From assembly GCF_030732225.1 (NCBI RefSeq), contig NZ_CP132230.1, forward strand, positions 1,702,001-1,766,000: a stretch of DNA of 64,000 nt, read 5' to 3'. A program made the position numbers and the translations under genes. Under the pieces are notes generated by a model. It searched no databases, was not told the origin of the DNA, and saw only the letters and a list, made by a program, of their open reading frames with translations. The DNA comes from Streptococcus iniae (GTDB lineage: Bacteria; Bacillota; Bacilli; Lactobacillales; Streptococcaceae). Shown piece after piece: positions 9,685-18,359 of the stretch; positions within the stretch are counted from its first letter, which is position 1; every line of letters starts with the position of its first letter.

Positions 9685-9975
9685 ATGTCTAGAAAAGTAC
9701 GTCGTCACTTCACCGATGATTTTAAGCAACAAATTGTGGACCTTTACAATGCTGGTAGAAAGCGTAGCAGCCTCATCAAGGAATACGAGCTAACCCCTTC
9801 CACCTTCGATAAGTGGGTTAGACAAGCCAAAACAACTGGTTCATTCAAGTCTGTTGATAATCTGACAGATGAACAGCGGGAGCTAATTGAACTCAGGAAA
9901 CACAATAAAGAACTCGAAATGCAATTAGATATCCTAAAGCAAGCGGCAGTGATTATGGCACAAAAAGGGAAATAA
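9685..9975 (+). CDS. IS3-family transposase OrfA (HTH protein)
   Basis: OrfA has 96 residues with an N-terminal helix-turn-helix (about residues 8-50, including GRKRSSLIKEYELTPSTF) that binds the IS ends. A leucine-zipper-like coiled coil follows (about residues 63-90, ELRKHNKELEMQLDILKQ). This is the standard IS3 OrfA layout. An ATG with GGGAGAAAA upstream is used. The frame ends at TAA 9973-9975. Just before it, at CAAAAAGGG (9961-9969), a -1 slip would join it to the orfB frame, which is open through the region. Confidence 0.95.
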   Translation: MSRKVRRHFTDDFKQQIVDLYNAGRKRSSLIKEYELTPSTFDKWVRQAKTTGSFKSVDNLTDEQRELIELRKHNKELEMQLDILKQAAVIMAQKGK

Positions 9976-10010
9976 TCACTGCTAATAAGGCTAAATACAG
10001 CATTTCAAAG

Positions 10011-10790
10011 ATGTGTCGCTGGCTGAATATGCCACGCTCAAGTTATTACTATCAAGCCGTGGAGTCAGTATCTGAAACGGAGTTTGAAGAAACTATTAAA
10101 AGAATTTTCCTCGAGAGCGAGTCCAGATACGGATCCAGAAAAATCAAAATATGCTTGAATAACGAAGGTATCACACTTTCACGGCGTCGGATTCGACGCA
10201 TTATGAAGCGACTCAATTTGGTTTCTGTTTATCAGAAAGCCACCTTCAAACCACATTCTAGAGGCAAGAATGAAGCCCCTATTCCCAACCACTTAGACAG
10301 GCAGTTTAAGCAAGAAAGACCACTACAAGCCTTAGTCACTGACTTAACCTATGTTCGTGTAGGCAATCGTTGGGCTTATGTTTGCCTCATCATTGACCTA
10401 TACAACCGTGAAATCATCGGCCTGTCTCTTGGTTGGCACAAGACCGCTGAACTCGTTAAGCAAGCCATACAAAGCATCCCTTACGCCCTGACCAAAGTCA
10501 AGATGTTCCATTCAGATCGTGGCAAAGAGTTTGATAATCAGTTAATTGATGAAATATTGGAAGCCTTTGGAATCACACGTTCGCTTAGTCAGGCTGGTTG
10601 TCCTTATGACAATGCCGTAGCTGAAAGTACGTATCGTGCTTTCAAAATTGAATTTGTTTATCAAGAAACCTTTCAATCGCTGGAAGAACTAGTTCTTAAG
10701 ACTAAAGACTATGTTCATTGGTGGAATTACCACCGCATTCATGGTAGTCTCAACTACCAAACACCAATGACTAAAAGATTAATTGCCTAG
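10011..10790 (+). CDS. IS3-family transposase OrfB (DDE integrase domain)
   Basis: This is the catalytic part of the transposase, 259 residues from the ATG at 10011, with an HTH_21-like N-terminal region and an rve integrase core. Catalytic residues are visible: Asp in VTDLTYV, Asp in HSDRGKEF and Glu in NAVAESTYRAFK. The C-terminal motif YHRIHGSLNYQTP is typical. The same frame stays open upstream to about 9960, so the OrfAB fusion made by -1 frameshifting is probably the active enzyme. No inactivating change is seen, so the insertion may be recent. Confidence 0.95.
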   Translation: MCRWLNMPRSSYYYQAVESVSETEFEETIKRIFLESESRYGSRKIKICLNNEGITLSRRRIRRIMKRLNLVSVYQKATFKPHSRGKNEAPIPNHLDRQFKQERPLQALVTDLTYVRVGNRWAYVCLIIDLYNREIIGLSLGWHKTAELVKQAIQSIPYALTKVKMFHSDRGKEFDNQLIDEILEAFGITRSLSQAGCPYDNAVAESTYRAFKIEFVYQETFQSLEELVLKTKDYVHWWNYHRIHGSLNYQTPMTKRLIA

Positions 10791-10793
10791 AAA

Positions 10794-10834
10794 AACACTT
10801 TATAAATGTTGTACAGAAAAGTGTTGCCTTTTCA
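10794..10834 (-). repeat. Right terminal inverted repeat of the IS
   Basis: This is the partner of 9615-9655. It ends in CA at 10834 and is followed by the second CCT target-site copy (10835-10837). Confidence 0.85.
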
Positions 10835-11614
10835 CCTAATATGAAAAAAATGCCTTCTATTAGTGACTTCTATAAACCAAAACACCGTCAAGTCATTCAC
10901 TTAAATAACGCTCAGAACTATAATCGGTTAGCAGTTTATAAGAAGCTTGACTTCAATAAATTTATCGCAAGCTCTGGCACCAAGGACAAACCCTCATCCA
11001 CAGAACTTTACGGACCTTATCCAAGTGATAAAACCACTTACCAAAATGTCCTAACTGAACTAAATTCAGATAAAGGTCAATTCATCTATGCATTGACTAT
11101 GCAAAATCACGGACCTTATGGAAGCCCTCATAAACCCTATGATATCTGGGGTGACAATTTTTCGGACGCTGAAAACAATGCCCTACAAGACTATGCTGAT
11201 CGATTACTCGAAACAGACCGAGTCACAGAAGAATTTCTAAACACCTTAAAAACCATAGATAAAGAGATTACTGTTGTCTTTTATGGTGACCATTTACCTG
11301 GCCTATATCCTACTAATTTTTTCCAGACAGACGATCTCCAAAAACAAACAACCGATTATTTCATTTGGTCAAATAAAAAAAATGTAAAACATAACTACCC
11401 CCTTATCCGATCAAATGACCTCCCCGCTATGCTTTTAGAAACAACCAACTCAAAACTATCACCTTACTTTGCCCTTTTAACCAAAACCCTCCCTTCAGAA
11501 CAAGAAGGTATCAATAAAGAACGGGCGAAAGACTTAGCATTAATCCAATATGATTTAACCGTTGGAAATTATTATCTGAAAAATTACCCTCAATTTTTCG
11601 ACATTTCACACTAA
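10835..11614 (+). pseudogene. LTA synthase-like membrane sulfatase, 3' part
   Basis: This is the remainder of the interrupted gene: 258 codons after the duplicated CCT, making about 816 residues with the 5' part. It contains the catalytic-domain motifs MQNHGPYG and the metal-binding FYGDHLPG (Asp709, His710 of the intact protein). An internal ATG at 10841 could allow translation of a soluble fragment, but it would lack both the membrane domain and the Thr nucleophile. No other damage is seen, so loss of the IS would restore the gene. It ends just before a good terminator. Confidence 0.88.
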
Positions 11615-11620
11615 AAAAAA

Positions 11621-11648
11621 CCTCTACTAGCTATTAGTAGGGGATTTT
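11621..11648 (+). terminator. Terminator of the sulfatase gene
   Basis: CCTCTACTA (11621-11629) pairs with TAGTAGGGG (11635-11643), with one G-U, around a five-base loop and followed by ATTTT. Confidence 0.8.
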
Positions 11649-11671
11649 CATTGATATATCAATAAGATAAA

Positions 11672-11758
11672 AGGAGAGGAGGGGATTCGAACCCCCGAGC
11701 CCCGTTAAGGACTACACGCTTTCCAAGCGTGCGCACTCGGCCACTATGCGACCTCTCC
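11672..11758 (-). tRNA. tRNA-Ser (anticodon GGA)
   Basis: Class II tRNA on the minus strand. The 7-bp acceptor stem is GGAGAGG (5' end at 11758) with CCTCTCC (11673-11679). The D-arm contains AGTGGCCGAGT. The anticodon stem CACGC/GCGTG encloses loop TTGGAAA with anticodon GGA (11722-11724). A long variable arm and the T-loop GGTTCGAATCC follow. It reads UCC/UCU. CCA is not encoded. The discriminator position reads U (complement of 11672), which is unexpected for serine tRNAs. It lies downstream of trmB. Confidence 0.95.
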
Positions 11759-11784
11759 GTAAAAGGAAGTTGGAAACCAACTTC

Positions 11785-12423
11785 TTAATGAAACATTGCT
11801 TCAACACGGTAAATAACTTGACCTTTTGATGAAAACTTTGCTTCGTATTCAGTCATTACATTGCCTTCATAATTACTGGCATGCAGGTCTAACCAAACTT
11901 GTTTTAGCGTCATACCATATTGTGAAAAACTAGCTAAACTGTATTCAAACAAACCTCTGTTATCCGTTTTGAAATGGATTTCTCCATTTTCCGGTAGAAT
12001 TTGCTTATAAGTGTCTAGAAATTCCTTGTAAGTCAAGCGACGTTTTTCATGCTTGGTTTTTGGCCAAGGATCTGAAAAATTAAGGTAGAGAAGATCAATT
12101 TCGCCATCCTCAAAATAATTGGTCAAACTTGACCCATCAACTCTAAGCAACTTAATATTTGGTGCTTGACTTTCTAAAACCTTATCCAAAGCATAACTAA
12201 GAACCGATAATTGAATGTCAATTCCAATATAGTTAATCTCTGGGTGAGCTAAGGCCATGCCTGTAATAAAACCACCTTTTCCAGAACCCACTTCAACATG
12301 AATGGGATTGTCATTTCCAAAAACGTCTTTCCAGCAACCTTTGGCATCTTCTGGTTTTAGAATCACATAGTGTGGATTATTTTCAAGATGCTCTTGTGCA
12401 CCTTTACGTTTTCTAACTCGCAT
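11785..12423 (-). CDS. trmB: tRNA (guanine-N7)-methyltransferase
   Basis: TrmB is a SAM-dependent enzyme forming m7G46 in the tRNA variable loop. The protein has 212 residues. Seen: the SAM-binding segment [16 protein letters not shown], the IGIDIQ acidic strand end and the active-site region [16 protein letters not shown], all diagnostic. It overlaps ccrZ in a TAATG arrangement (stop and start share bases at 12423), so translation is coupled. The ccrZ-trmB pair is conserved in streptococci. Confidence 0.97.
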   Translation of the reverse strand: MRVRKRKGAQEHLENNPHYVILKPEDAKGCWKDVFGNDNPIHVEVGSGKGGFITGMALAHPEINYIGIDIQLSVLSYALDKVLESQAPNIKLLRVDGSSLTNYFEDGEIDLLYLNFSDPWPKTKHEKRRLTYKEFLDTYKQILPENGEIHFKTDNRGLFEYSLASFSQYGMTLKQVWLDLHASNYEGNVMTEYEAKFSSKGQVIYRVEAMFH

Positions 12424-13214
12424 TATTTCTTTCTAAACATCTCTCTAAATTGTCGTAGGGCATAAATTTCTTGGTTAACATGTTCCATATCACGTTGATC
12501 AAAACATCTCAAAATCTGAGTTAAATAAGATAATTGGCCATACCAAACAATCTTTTTAAAGACCTTCTCATTATTTTTATAACCATAAACAGCTAACCAT
12601 TCTTCCCAACGCGAACGTGGAATGTAATGACTTAGCAAATAAGCCACATCATACATACGATCTGTCAAACGAACAGAATCCCAATCACACAAATAAATCA
12701 TTCCACTTGTTGTAATAACCCAGTTGCTATATTTAATATCTCCGTGCACAATAGTTGCCACTTCGGCACGAAATTCCGGCAAACTTTGCTTTAATTCTGT
12801 TACAACAGATTGTAAGTAAGAATTTTGTTGAATTTGATAGGGTGCATTTTGTTCAAAATCAGATAATAAATCATAGGGATTTTCAATCCTATAATTTAAT
12901 TGCAAAAGCTGATTAACCAATTGTTTTGACTTATGAAGACGACCCAAAATATGAATAATTTGTTTGCTACTCATATCTTGGCTTGACAGAATCCTTCCAT
13001 CAAGCCACTCTTGAGCACTCATCATGTCCCCATTTCCCATACGCTTTGCCCATAGGAGTTGAGGAGCAATCTGTTCTTTGGCTAAGGCAGGCAAGATAGG
13101 TGTTGTGTTTAGCTTAATAAATACACTATCACCATTTGGATAGGTTCCTTTATAGGCTTTACCACTTTTGCCTCGTAAAGGCGTCAATGCTAATTCTTCG
13201 TCCGTAGTTGTCAC
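12423..13214 (-). CDS. ccrZ: Cell cycle regulator CcrZ, phosphotransferase family
   Basis: This 263-residue aminoglycoside/choline-kinase-like protein matches the YtmP/CcrZ family. From recall, pneumococcal CcrZ controls DnaA-dependent replication initiation and phosphorylates nucleosides. Motifs seen are the catalytic loop [10 protein letters not shown] and the metal-binding CDWD. The start is a GTG at 13214 behind AGGAGGG. It is translationally coupled to trmB. Family is clear; the cell-cycle role is transferred from the homologue. Confidence 0.88.
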   Translation of the reverse strand: MTTTDEELALTPLRGKSGKAYKGTYPNGDSVFIKLNTTPILPALAKEQIAPQLLWAKRMGNGDMMSAQEWLDGRILSSQDMSSKQIIHILGRLHKSKQLVNQLLQLNYRIENPYDLLSDFEQNAPYQIQQNSYLQSVVTELKQSLPEFRAEVATIVHGDIKYSNWVITTSGMIYLCDWDSVRLTDRMYDVAYLLSHYIPRSRWEEWLAVYGYKNNEKVFKKIVWYGQLSYLTQILRCFDQRDMEHVNQEIYALRQFREMFRKK

Positions 13215-13274
13215 CTTATCGCCCTCCTTTTCTTTTTATAATCACTTAGTCCTATTTTACTTGTTTTCCTTAAC

Positions 13275-14309
13275 TTAGTCAATTATGTTCTTCAACTTAT
13301 ATGGTAAGTAAAAAAGATTGAGAAGTAAGAAAACACAGGTGATGATGATGATATTAAGAAGAGAATGGCTAAGAAGCATCTCAACAAGCCACAAAACAAG
13401 CGAAATTCCTCTTAAAAAGAGTAGCAGATTTTTTTTCTTCAATGTCGGTGTTACAGGATACAAACTCGTCAAATAATGGTAATCAAAATGATGGTAAAGT
13501 GCTAAAAGTTGGAACAGGAGTAAATAGTTACACAAAGAGGCTAATATCGCTGCAAGATAAGGGGGCTGAATAAACCAGAGAGCTAGACTGCTGAGTAAAA
13601 GCAAACGAATGAAAAGCCCCAAATAGTCTGCACTACGAAGAAATGCGCGTGCATATAGATGTGTCCAAAAAAGAGTGCTTTTTTGAGGTAACTTGCTTAA
13701 AAGACCAGTTAAATAAGGTCGCTCTTTAAAACCACTTGTAATTCCTTTGACATTAGTAAACAAAGAATAAAAAGTTAATATTTTCTGTTGACGGTGTCTT
13801 TCTTTTTCAATAGCCAGTTTCCAATTGAGCCCTGTAGGAGTCTTCAACTGATTTATTTTATAATCTTGAATAAACCATTTAACCACTAAAAGTAGCAAAA
13901 TAACTATCCCAATAGAAACAACTGACAAGCCCAGTTTTAAAAAAATAGGAGCTAGTAAAACCAAGCAAAGGGTTTGAAAAGTTCCCCACAAGATAAAGGA
14001 ATCTTTTCCTGACTTTTTGATTTCTAACAGAACTTCTTCTTCTTTGACCAATAAATAATGGCTATCCGAAGCTTCCAAGTAGGTCGCTGGCTGGCCAAAA
14101 CCTAACAAAAATTGAACCAGTGATATCAGAACAAGAATCACCGCAAGGCGATTTTTAGGAAAATGGGCCAAGAGTTGACTATACTGGTAAAGCAAATAGC
14201 CTAATAAAAACATGAGCACTAAGACAAAATGATCATTGAAAACATAGGGGAGGTACTTGAGTTGGCGTTTTTGAAAGGCCAGTCTACGCTTTCTAAATAA
14301 TTGTTCCAT
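13275..14309 (-). CDS. ecsB: ABC transporter permease EcsB
   Basis: This is the membrane partner of EcsA, 344 residues, with multiple hydrophobic segments (near residues 29-45, 55-70, 110-150, 230-260 and 300-340) and a charged cytoplasmic loop around residue 170. Ecs transporters affect peptide pheromone export or degradation, protein secretion and cell-envelope physiology; the substrate here is unknown. It begins two bases after the ecsA stop. Its end lies about 60 bases before ccrZ. Confidence 0.88.
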   Translation of the reverse strand: MEQLFRKRRLAFQKRQLKYLPYVFNDHFVLVLMFLLGYLLYQYSQLLAHFPKNRLAVILVLISLVQFLLGFGQPATYLEASDSHYLLVKEEEVLLEIKKSGKDSFILWGTFQTLCLVLLAPIFLKLGLSVVSIGIVILLLLVVKWFIQDYKINQLKTPTGLNWKLAIEKERHRQQKILTFYSLFTNVKGITSGFKERPYLTGLLSKLPQKSTLFWTHLYARAFLRSADYLGLFIRLLLLSSLALWFIQPPYLAAILASLCNYLLLFQLLALYHHFDYHYLTSLYPVTPTLKKKNLLLFLRGISLVLWLVEMLLSHSLLNIIIITCVFLLLNLFYLPYKLKNIID

Positions 14310-14311
14310 GC

Positions 14312-15037
14312 TCAGACCTCTCTTGTTAAGGCAAGGTAGATGTCATTAAGGCTTGCTCCAGTTTGAGCAAATTCTTGTCTGAGTTCTTCTAAAGTTCCCT
14401 GTGCTCTAACTTGTCCCTGATGTAAAATGACAAAACGATCACACATTTTTTCAGCGGAATCTAAGACATGGGTACTCATCAAAATAGATTTGCCTTTAAC
14501 TTTTTCACTTTCAAGGTAGCTAATCAAGTCTGAGATCGCTAATGGGTCAAGTCCTAAAAATGGCTCGTCTAAAATAAAGAGGCTTGGGTCTATGATAAAA
14601 GCACAAATAATCATGACTTTTTGCTTCATTCCTTTAGAAAAATTTACCGGATACCAGTCTAATTTATCCGTTAATCGATAGCTTTCAAGCAGTGGTTTAG
14701 CACGTTCCATGGCTAGTTTCACATCAATATCATAGGCCATGGCAATGGTTTCAAGGTGCTCACTTAAAGTCAGTTCTTCATAAAGACTTGGTGTTTCCGG
14801 AATAAAACCAATTTTTTTGCGGTATTCTGCCATGTTTTCATCTAAGGTTAGGCCGTCAATGCTGATTTTCCCTTGGTAGGGTTTCAAAAGTCCGATGATT
14901 TCATTAATGGTTGTGGATTTACCTGCACCATTCAAACCAATCAAACCAACCAGCTGACCGTCTTCCACAGAAAAGCTGACGTCTTTAAGAACAGGAATAT
15001 TAAGGTAACCTCCTGTTAAATGTTCAATTTTTAACAT
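14312..15037 (-). CDS. ecsA: ABC transporter ATP-binding protein EcsA
   Basis: This is a 241-residue nucleotide-binding subunit. Seen: Walker A GLNGAGKST near residue 35, the signature-like segment NFSKGMKQKV, Walker B SLFILDEPF and the switch STHVLDSAE. It pairs with EcsB immediately downstream. Upstream, 15038-15234 holds the divergent start region shared with hit; a minus-strand TATAAT lies near 15078. Confidence 0.92.
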   Translation of the reverse strand: MLKIEHLTGGYLNIPVLKDVSFSVEDGQLVGLIGLNGAGKSTTINEIIGLLKPYQGKISIDGLTLDENMAEYRKKIGFIPETPSLYEELTLSEHLETIAMAYDIDVKLAMERAKPLLESYRLTDKLDWYPVNFSKGMKQKVMIICAFIIDPSLFILDEPFLGLDPLAISDLISYLESEKVKGKSILMSTHVLDSAEKMCDRFVILHQGQVRAQGTLEELRQEFAQTGASLNDIYLALTREV

Positions 15038-15234
15038 ATTTCTTCTTTCTATTTCATTGATTTCTTATAATAACCATTATAGCAAAAAAGCTCATGAGGC
15101 AACATTCAAAAAAACATATTTCCATTGATTTCTTGAAAGCCTTCCAAGTTCTAAAGGAAATCCTTTGCATTATCGTTTTGCCCGTGCTAAGATAAAAGTA
15201 CTATATTTCATTTAGGATTGAAGAGGTTTTAGAT

Positions 15235-15654
15235 ATGGATAATTGTATTTTTTGTAGCATCGTCTCGGGTGATATTCCTTCTGCAAAAGTCTATGAAGAT
15301 GATCAGGTTTTAGCTTTTTTAGACATTACCCAAACAACCCCTGGGCATACCTTGTTAATTCCTAAACAGCATGTTCGTAACATTCTAGAAATGAATTCAG
15401 ATCTTGCCAGCCAAACATTTGCGCAATTACCAAAAGTGGCACGCGCTGTCCAAAAAGCAACCCAAGCACTTGGTATGAACATTATCAACAATAATGAAGA
15501 AATCGCTGGTCAAACCGTTTTTCATGCGCATATTCACCTTGTTCCACGCTTCGGTGATAAAGATGGCATCGCTATTCAATACACAACCCACGATCCTGAT
15601 TTTGACAAACTGGCTAGCCTTGCTTCGTCTATCCAAAAGGAGATTGCCCAATGA
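15235..15654 (+). CDS. hit: HIT-family nucleotide-binding protein
   Basis: This histidine-triad (Hint-type) phosphoramidase/nucleotide hydrolase has 139 residues. It shows an N-terminal CIFC pair (possible zinc ligands), the substrate loop PGHTLLIPKQH and the catalytic triad motif HAHIHLVPR. GAAGAGG lies upstream of the ATG. It is divergent from ecsAB, a pairing conserved in Bacilli. The stop overlaps the next start (ATGA at 15651). Confidence 0.93.
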   Translation: MDNCIFCSIVSGDIPSAKVYEDDQVLAFLDITQTTPGHTLLIPKQHVRNILEMNSDLASQTFAQLPKVARAVQKATQALGMNIINNNEEIAGQTVFHAHIHLVPRFGDKDGIAIQYTTHDPDFDKLASLASSIQKEIAQ

Positions 15655-15953
15655 CATTAAAATCTGCCTTGCTTATCGGCCTTTCATCAGTGATTGCCTA
15701 CAAGACTTATCAGCATAAAGATGAGCTTCTAGCCATTGCTAAAAACAGTAAAAAACAAAAAGATAACATTCAATATGATCTTGAAAAGATAAAGACTAAC
15801 CTTGCTGTTATCAGTTCTGAAACACACAAAATTCAAAAAATGAGCGATGACATCACCTATCGCTTACGTGTTTTCAATGCTCAAACACAACCTCTTTTCA
15901 TGCAAATTAAAGAACGCATGGAAAAGTATCAATCTCAGGTAGATGAGCAATAA
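15651..15953 (+). CDS. Hypothetical small membrane-anchored coiled-coil protein
   Basis: This 100-residue protein has a short N-terminal hydrophobic stretch (about residues 3-17, LKSALLIGLSSVIAY) then a Lys/Gln-rich helical region with likely coiled coil (about 35-90). It resembles the small YtxH-like proteins that follow hit in streptococci. I do not recognise a function. Its ATGA overlap with hit suggests co-translation. A bidirectional terminator follows. Confidence 0.8.
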   Translation: MTLKSALLIGLSSVIAYKTYQHKDELLAIAKNSKKQKDNIQYDLEKIKTNLAVISSETHKIQKMSDDITYRLRVFNAQTQPLFMQIKERMEKYQSQVDEQ

Positions 15954-16011
15954 CCTAAAATAGAATGACAAGAATCTAGTCTCAGTATTTCTTTAAAAAA
16001 TGAATACCTTA

Positions 16012-16058
16012 AAAAGGCATAGAATAAGCGTTTTGAACAACGTCATTCTATGCCTTTT
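16012..16058. terminator. Bidirectional terminator between convergent genes
   Basis: The arms 16012-16025 (AAAAGGCATAGAAT) and 16045-16058 (ATTCTATGCCTTTT) form a perfect 14-bp stem with A and T runs on either side. It serves the hit operon rightwards and the LCP operon leftwards. Confidence 0.85.
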
Positions 16059-16089
16059 GCTGTGTTCTAGAGTTTTTCCAGCCTCTTTT

Positions 16090-17385
16090 TTATGGGCCTA
16101 CTGCTGGAGCTGCTCCTGTAGATGGTGATTGCTCCGCAGGTACCGGAGCAACTGGAACTGTTGGACTACTATTTGTAGCAGGCTCTGTTACGGCAGTTCC
16201 AGTAGAAGATGATTGGGAACTTTCAGGTGGGATAAAGGAAACATTTGGTTCTGGCGTTGAATAATAGCCTCCCCCTGTATTATTACTGTCTGGATAACTG
16301 GAATACTTAGGGGCTTGCTGCGTCACTGAAGAGTTCGCTCCCCCTTGAGTCGTTTGCTTAACACTGCTGCCACCATATAATTCTTCATAAGTGACAGCCG
16401 TTGTCACAAGCTCTGTAACCTTTGAAATTCCCAACTGTTTGCGAATCTTATTTTGAATCTCCAAAAGATGTGGTTCTGTCACAATTTGATAAGAACCGCC
16501 ATCTGCTAAAGTAGCATCCTCACCTCTCAACTGCTCAGACTTAATGACATTCAAGGCATCTTTATAGCCTAATAATTTAGGAATTGTTGCTGATGAAATC
16601 TCAATATTGGTCTGCATATTGTTACTTACAGCTTTAAGAATCTTACGGTAAGAACTAATACTATCTAGTGCAAGAATTTTTTGGAGCACCTTTTGAATAA
16701 CGATTCGTTGGCGTTTTTGTCTACCATAATCACCTTCTGGGTCATCATAACGCATCCTTGCGTAAACCAAAGCTTGCTCACCATTAACCTTGTGGGTTCC
16801 CGGGTCAACAGTTGCCGTGTATTCTGGCTCATTTTCTGCAATTGAAATTGGGAAGTCAAAATCGTTGGTAACTGTAATTCCACCAACAGCATCAACTAAA
16901 TCGACCAAGCCTTGCATGTTAATGCGAACATAATTGTCAATAGTAATGTTAAGCATGTCCTGAACTGTCATAATAGCCATTTCAGCTCCACCTGCAGCAT
17001 AGGCAGCATTTAATTTAGCTTGAGCACCATTCATGTCATTTGAATTTGGTCCAGAGAGATTAATTAGAATGTCTCTTTCCAAACTGGTCATCGTTGTTTT
17101 TTTAGTCTCAGGGTTGATAGTAACCAAAATCATTGAATCACTATTTCCTTCCCATTTAGACTTACGCTCTGAAGAACCTGTATCAACTCCCATTAAAAGA
17201 ATTGAGAAGGGTTTTGTCTGCTCAATAGCTTTACTTTTTGTTTTTGAGGTTGAAAAATCTTTAAAGGTTTTTGATAATTCATCCGTTGAAAAGTTATAAG
17301 CACTGGTTGCGTAAACACCAAGCGCAAGAATTGTCGTTGATAAAATAGCTAAGAGCATAAGCCCTATTTTTTTTCCAATTTTCAT
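16090..17385 (-). CDS. LytR-CpsA-Psr (LCP) family glycopolymer transferase
   Basis: LCP enzymes attach teichoic-acid-like or group carbohydrate polymers to peptidoglycan outside the membrane. This 431-residue protein has a short cytoplasmic KIGKKIG start and one transmembrane segment (about 7-27). The LCP domain begins at FSILLMGVDTG, with SDSMILVTINP and SLERDILI (Asp/Arg lipid-phosphate ligands) and ARMRYDDPEGDYGRQKRQR. The C-terminal ~90 residues are Ser/Thr/Pro/Gly-rich, a likely wall-spanning tail. It is last in the tsaE-GNAT-LCP operon, one base after the GNAT stop. Confidence 0.92.
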   Translation of the reverse strand: MKIGKKIGLMLLAILSTTILALGVYATSAYNFSTDELSKTFKDFSTSKTKSKAIEQTKPFSILLMGVDTGSSERKSKWEGNSDSMILVTINPETKKTTMTSLERDILINLSGPNSNDMNGAQAKLNAAYAAGGAEMAIMTVQDMLNITIDNYVRINMQGLVDLVDAVGGITVTNDFDFPISIAENEPEYTATVDPGTHKVNGEQALVYARMRYDDPEGDYGRQKRQRIVIQKVLQKILALDSISSYRKILKAVSNNMQTNIEISSATIPKLLGYKDALNVIKSEQLRGEDATLADGGSYQIVTEPHLLEIQNKIRKQLGISKVTELVTTAVTYEELYGGSSVKQTTQGGANSSVTQQAPKYSSYPDSNNTGGGYYSTPEPNVSFIPPESSQSSSTGTAVTEPATNSSPTVPVAPVPAEQSPSTGAAPAVGP

Positions 17386-17386
17386 C

Positions 17387-17917
17387 TTATTTGTTGTTGG
17401 TTAAACATTTCCCCATCAGGTAAACATCTAACAATTCTCCATCCTTTGATTTGATGCCCATTTTTCGTCTTCCTTCAATATCAAAATCAAAACCTTGATA
17501 TAGCTTCAGGGCTACTTCATTTCTAACTTGTACTTCAAATGCAATCTTCAGCAATTCTGGCGTTTGTTCTGCCCATTCCATGGCAAGCGTCATAAGCTCA
17601 CTACCCAAACCAAAACCTTGGTATTTTTTACTTACGGCAATGAAGAGTTCACCAATATGCGCGTTACTAGGGAGCGAACCTGCTGTAATATTGACAAGTC
17701 CAGCAATTTCTTCTTCAACTTTGAGCAACAGACAGATACTGCTGATTTCTTGACTCTGATTAAAGATAAAATCTGCTATTTCGTGCTCAGTCGCCTGACT
17801 AATGTTTTCAGTTTCTGTGATAAAATCAGTCTCTTGACTAATCTTCTGAAGGAATTGCCTCAATTGCTGTGCATCTTCTAGCTCAGCCTCTTGAATAGTA
17901 ATATTATCGTTCGGCAT
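17387..17917 (-). CDS. GNAT-family N-acetyltransferase
   Basis: This is a 176-residue acetyltransferase of unknown substrate. The acetyl-CoA binding motif A is seen as ELFIAVSKKYQGFGLGSELM, and the late GNAT motif as RNEVALKLYQGFDF. This pattern suggests an RimI/RimL/SpeG-like small-molecule or protein acetyltransferase. Its start overlaps the tsaE end by 14 bases, so it is probably co-transcribed with tsaE and the LCP gene. The arrangement tsaE-GNAT-lcp is common in streptococci. Confidence 0.88.
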   Translation of the reverse strand: MPNDNITIQEAELEDAQQLRQFLQKISQETDFITETENISQATEHEIADFIFNQSQEISSICLLLKVEEEIAGLVNITAGSLPSNAHIGELFIAVSKKYQGFGLGSELMTLAMEWAEQTPELLKIAFEVQVRNEVALKLYQGFDFDIEGRRKMGIKSKDGELLDVYLMGKCLTNNK

Positions 17918-18353
17918 CTTCTAACTCCATCATCAGGTTATGATAAGCATTACCGTGAGCCTTGCATTCAATGGAACGACCTTGTTCACATCTTGAAATA
18001 ATCAATTCCAAGTAATCTTCAAGAATATCATCTCCTAAAAGTTCTCCCCACTCAATAACAGTTACACCATCATTATAAATGAAGTCATCCAAATCAATGG
18101 AATCCGGATCATCACCAATGCGGTAAACATCTAAATGGTATAAAGGCAAGCGGCCTTCATATTCCCTAACTATTGTATAGGTAGGGCTCTTAATCATTTG
18201 ATCAATTCCCAAGCCCTTGGCAATGCCTTTTGTCAAAGTCGTTTTTCCAGAACCTAAGTCTCCTGTCAAAACAATAAGGTCATTGGCTTTAAGCCGTTGA
18301 CCAAGTTGATAGCCAAAAGCAATTAACTGGTTTTCATTAGCACTATAAAACAT
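17904..18353 (-). CDS. tsaE: tRNA threonylcarbamoyladenosine biosynthesis ATPase TsaE
   Basis: TsaE is the P-loop ATPase that supports TsaD/TsaB in making t6A37 of ANN-decoding tRNAs. It has 149 residues from the ATG at 18353. Walker A is GDLGSGKTT (residues 31-39), followed by KSPTYTIVREYEG and the HLDVYR and EWGE motifs characteristic of the family. A longer upstream frame would cross the promoter and was rejected. There is no ribosome binding site: the -10 TATAAT ends six bases before the ATG, so the message is probably leaderless. Confidence 0.93.
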   Translation of the reverse strand: MFYSANENQLIAFGYQLGQRLKANDLIVLTGDLGSGKTTLTKGIAKGLGIDQMIKSPTYTIVREYEGRLPLYHLDVYRIGDDPDSIDLDDFIYNDGVTVIEWGELLGDDILEDYLELIISRCEQGRSIECKAHGNAYHNLMMELEDAER

Positions 18354-18359
18354 AAAGAT

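Larger units (their letters stand above)
9615..10834 (+). mobile_element. IS3-family insertion sequence, 1,220 bp, intact
   Basis: Terminal inverted repeats begin TGAATAGG (9615) and, at the other end, TGAAAAGG (complement of 10834 leftwards). They match at 30 of 41 positions, ending in a shared TATAAAGTGTT. The flanking trinucleotide CCT (9612-9614 and 10835-10837) is a 3-bp target duplication, usual for IS3 elements. Removing the element plus one CCT restores an uninterrupted frame (VVP-NMKKM). It contains orfA and orfB with a -1 frame relation. The family is certain from the DDE transposase; I cannot name the exact IS. Confidence 0.95.

Noticed and set aside
9615..10834. Larger genomic island or prophage around the transposase
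   Set aside because: Inverted repeats and the 3-bp duplication bound a single 1,220-bp IS inside one gene; neighbours on both sides are ordinary core genes.
15303..15657. Minus-strand open frames opposite hit
   Set aside because: They are shadows of the hit coding sequence with no ribosome binding site and no family signature.
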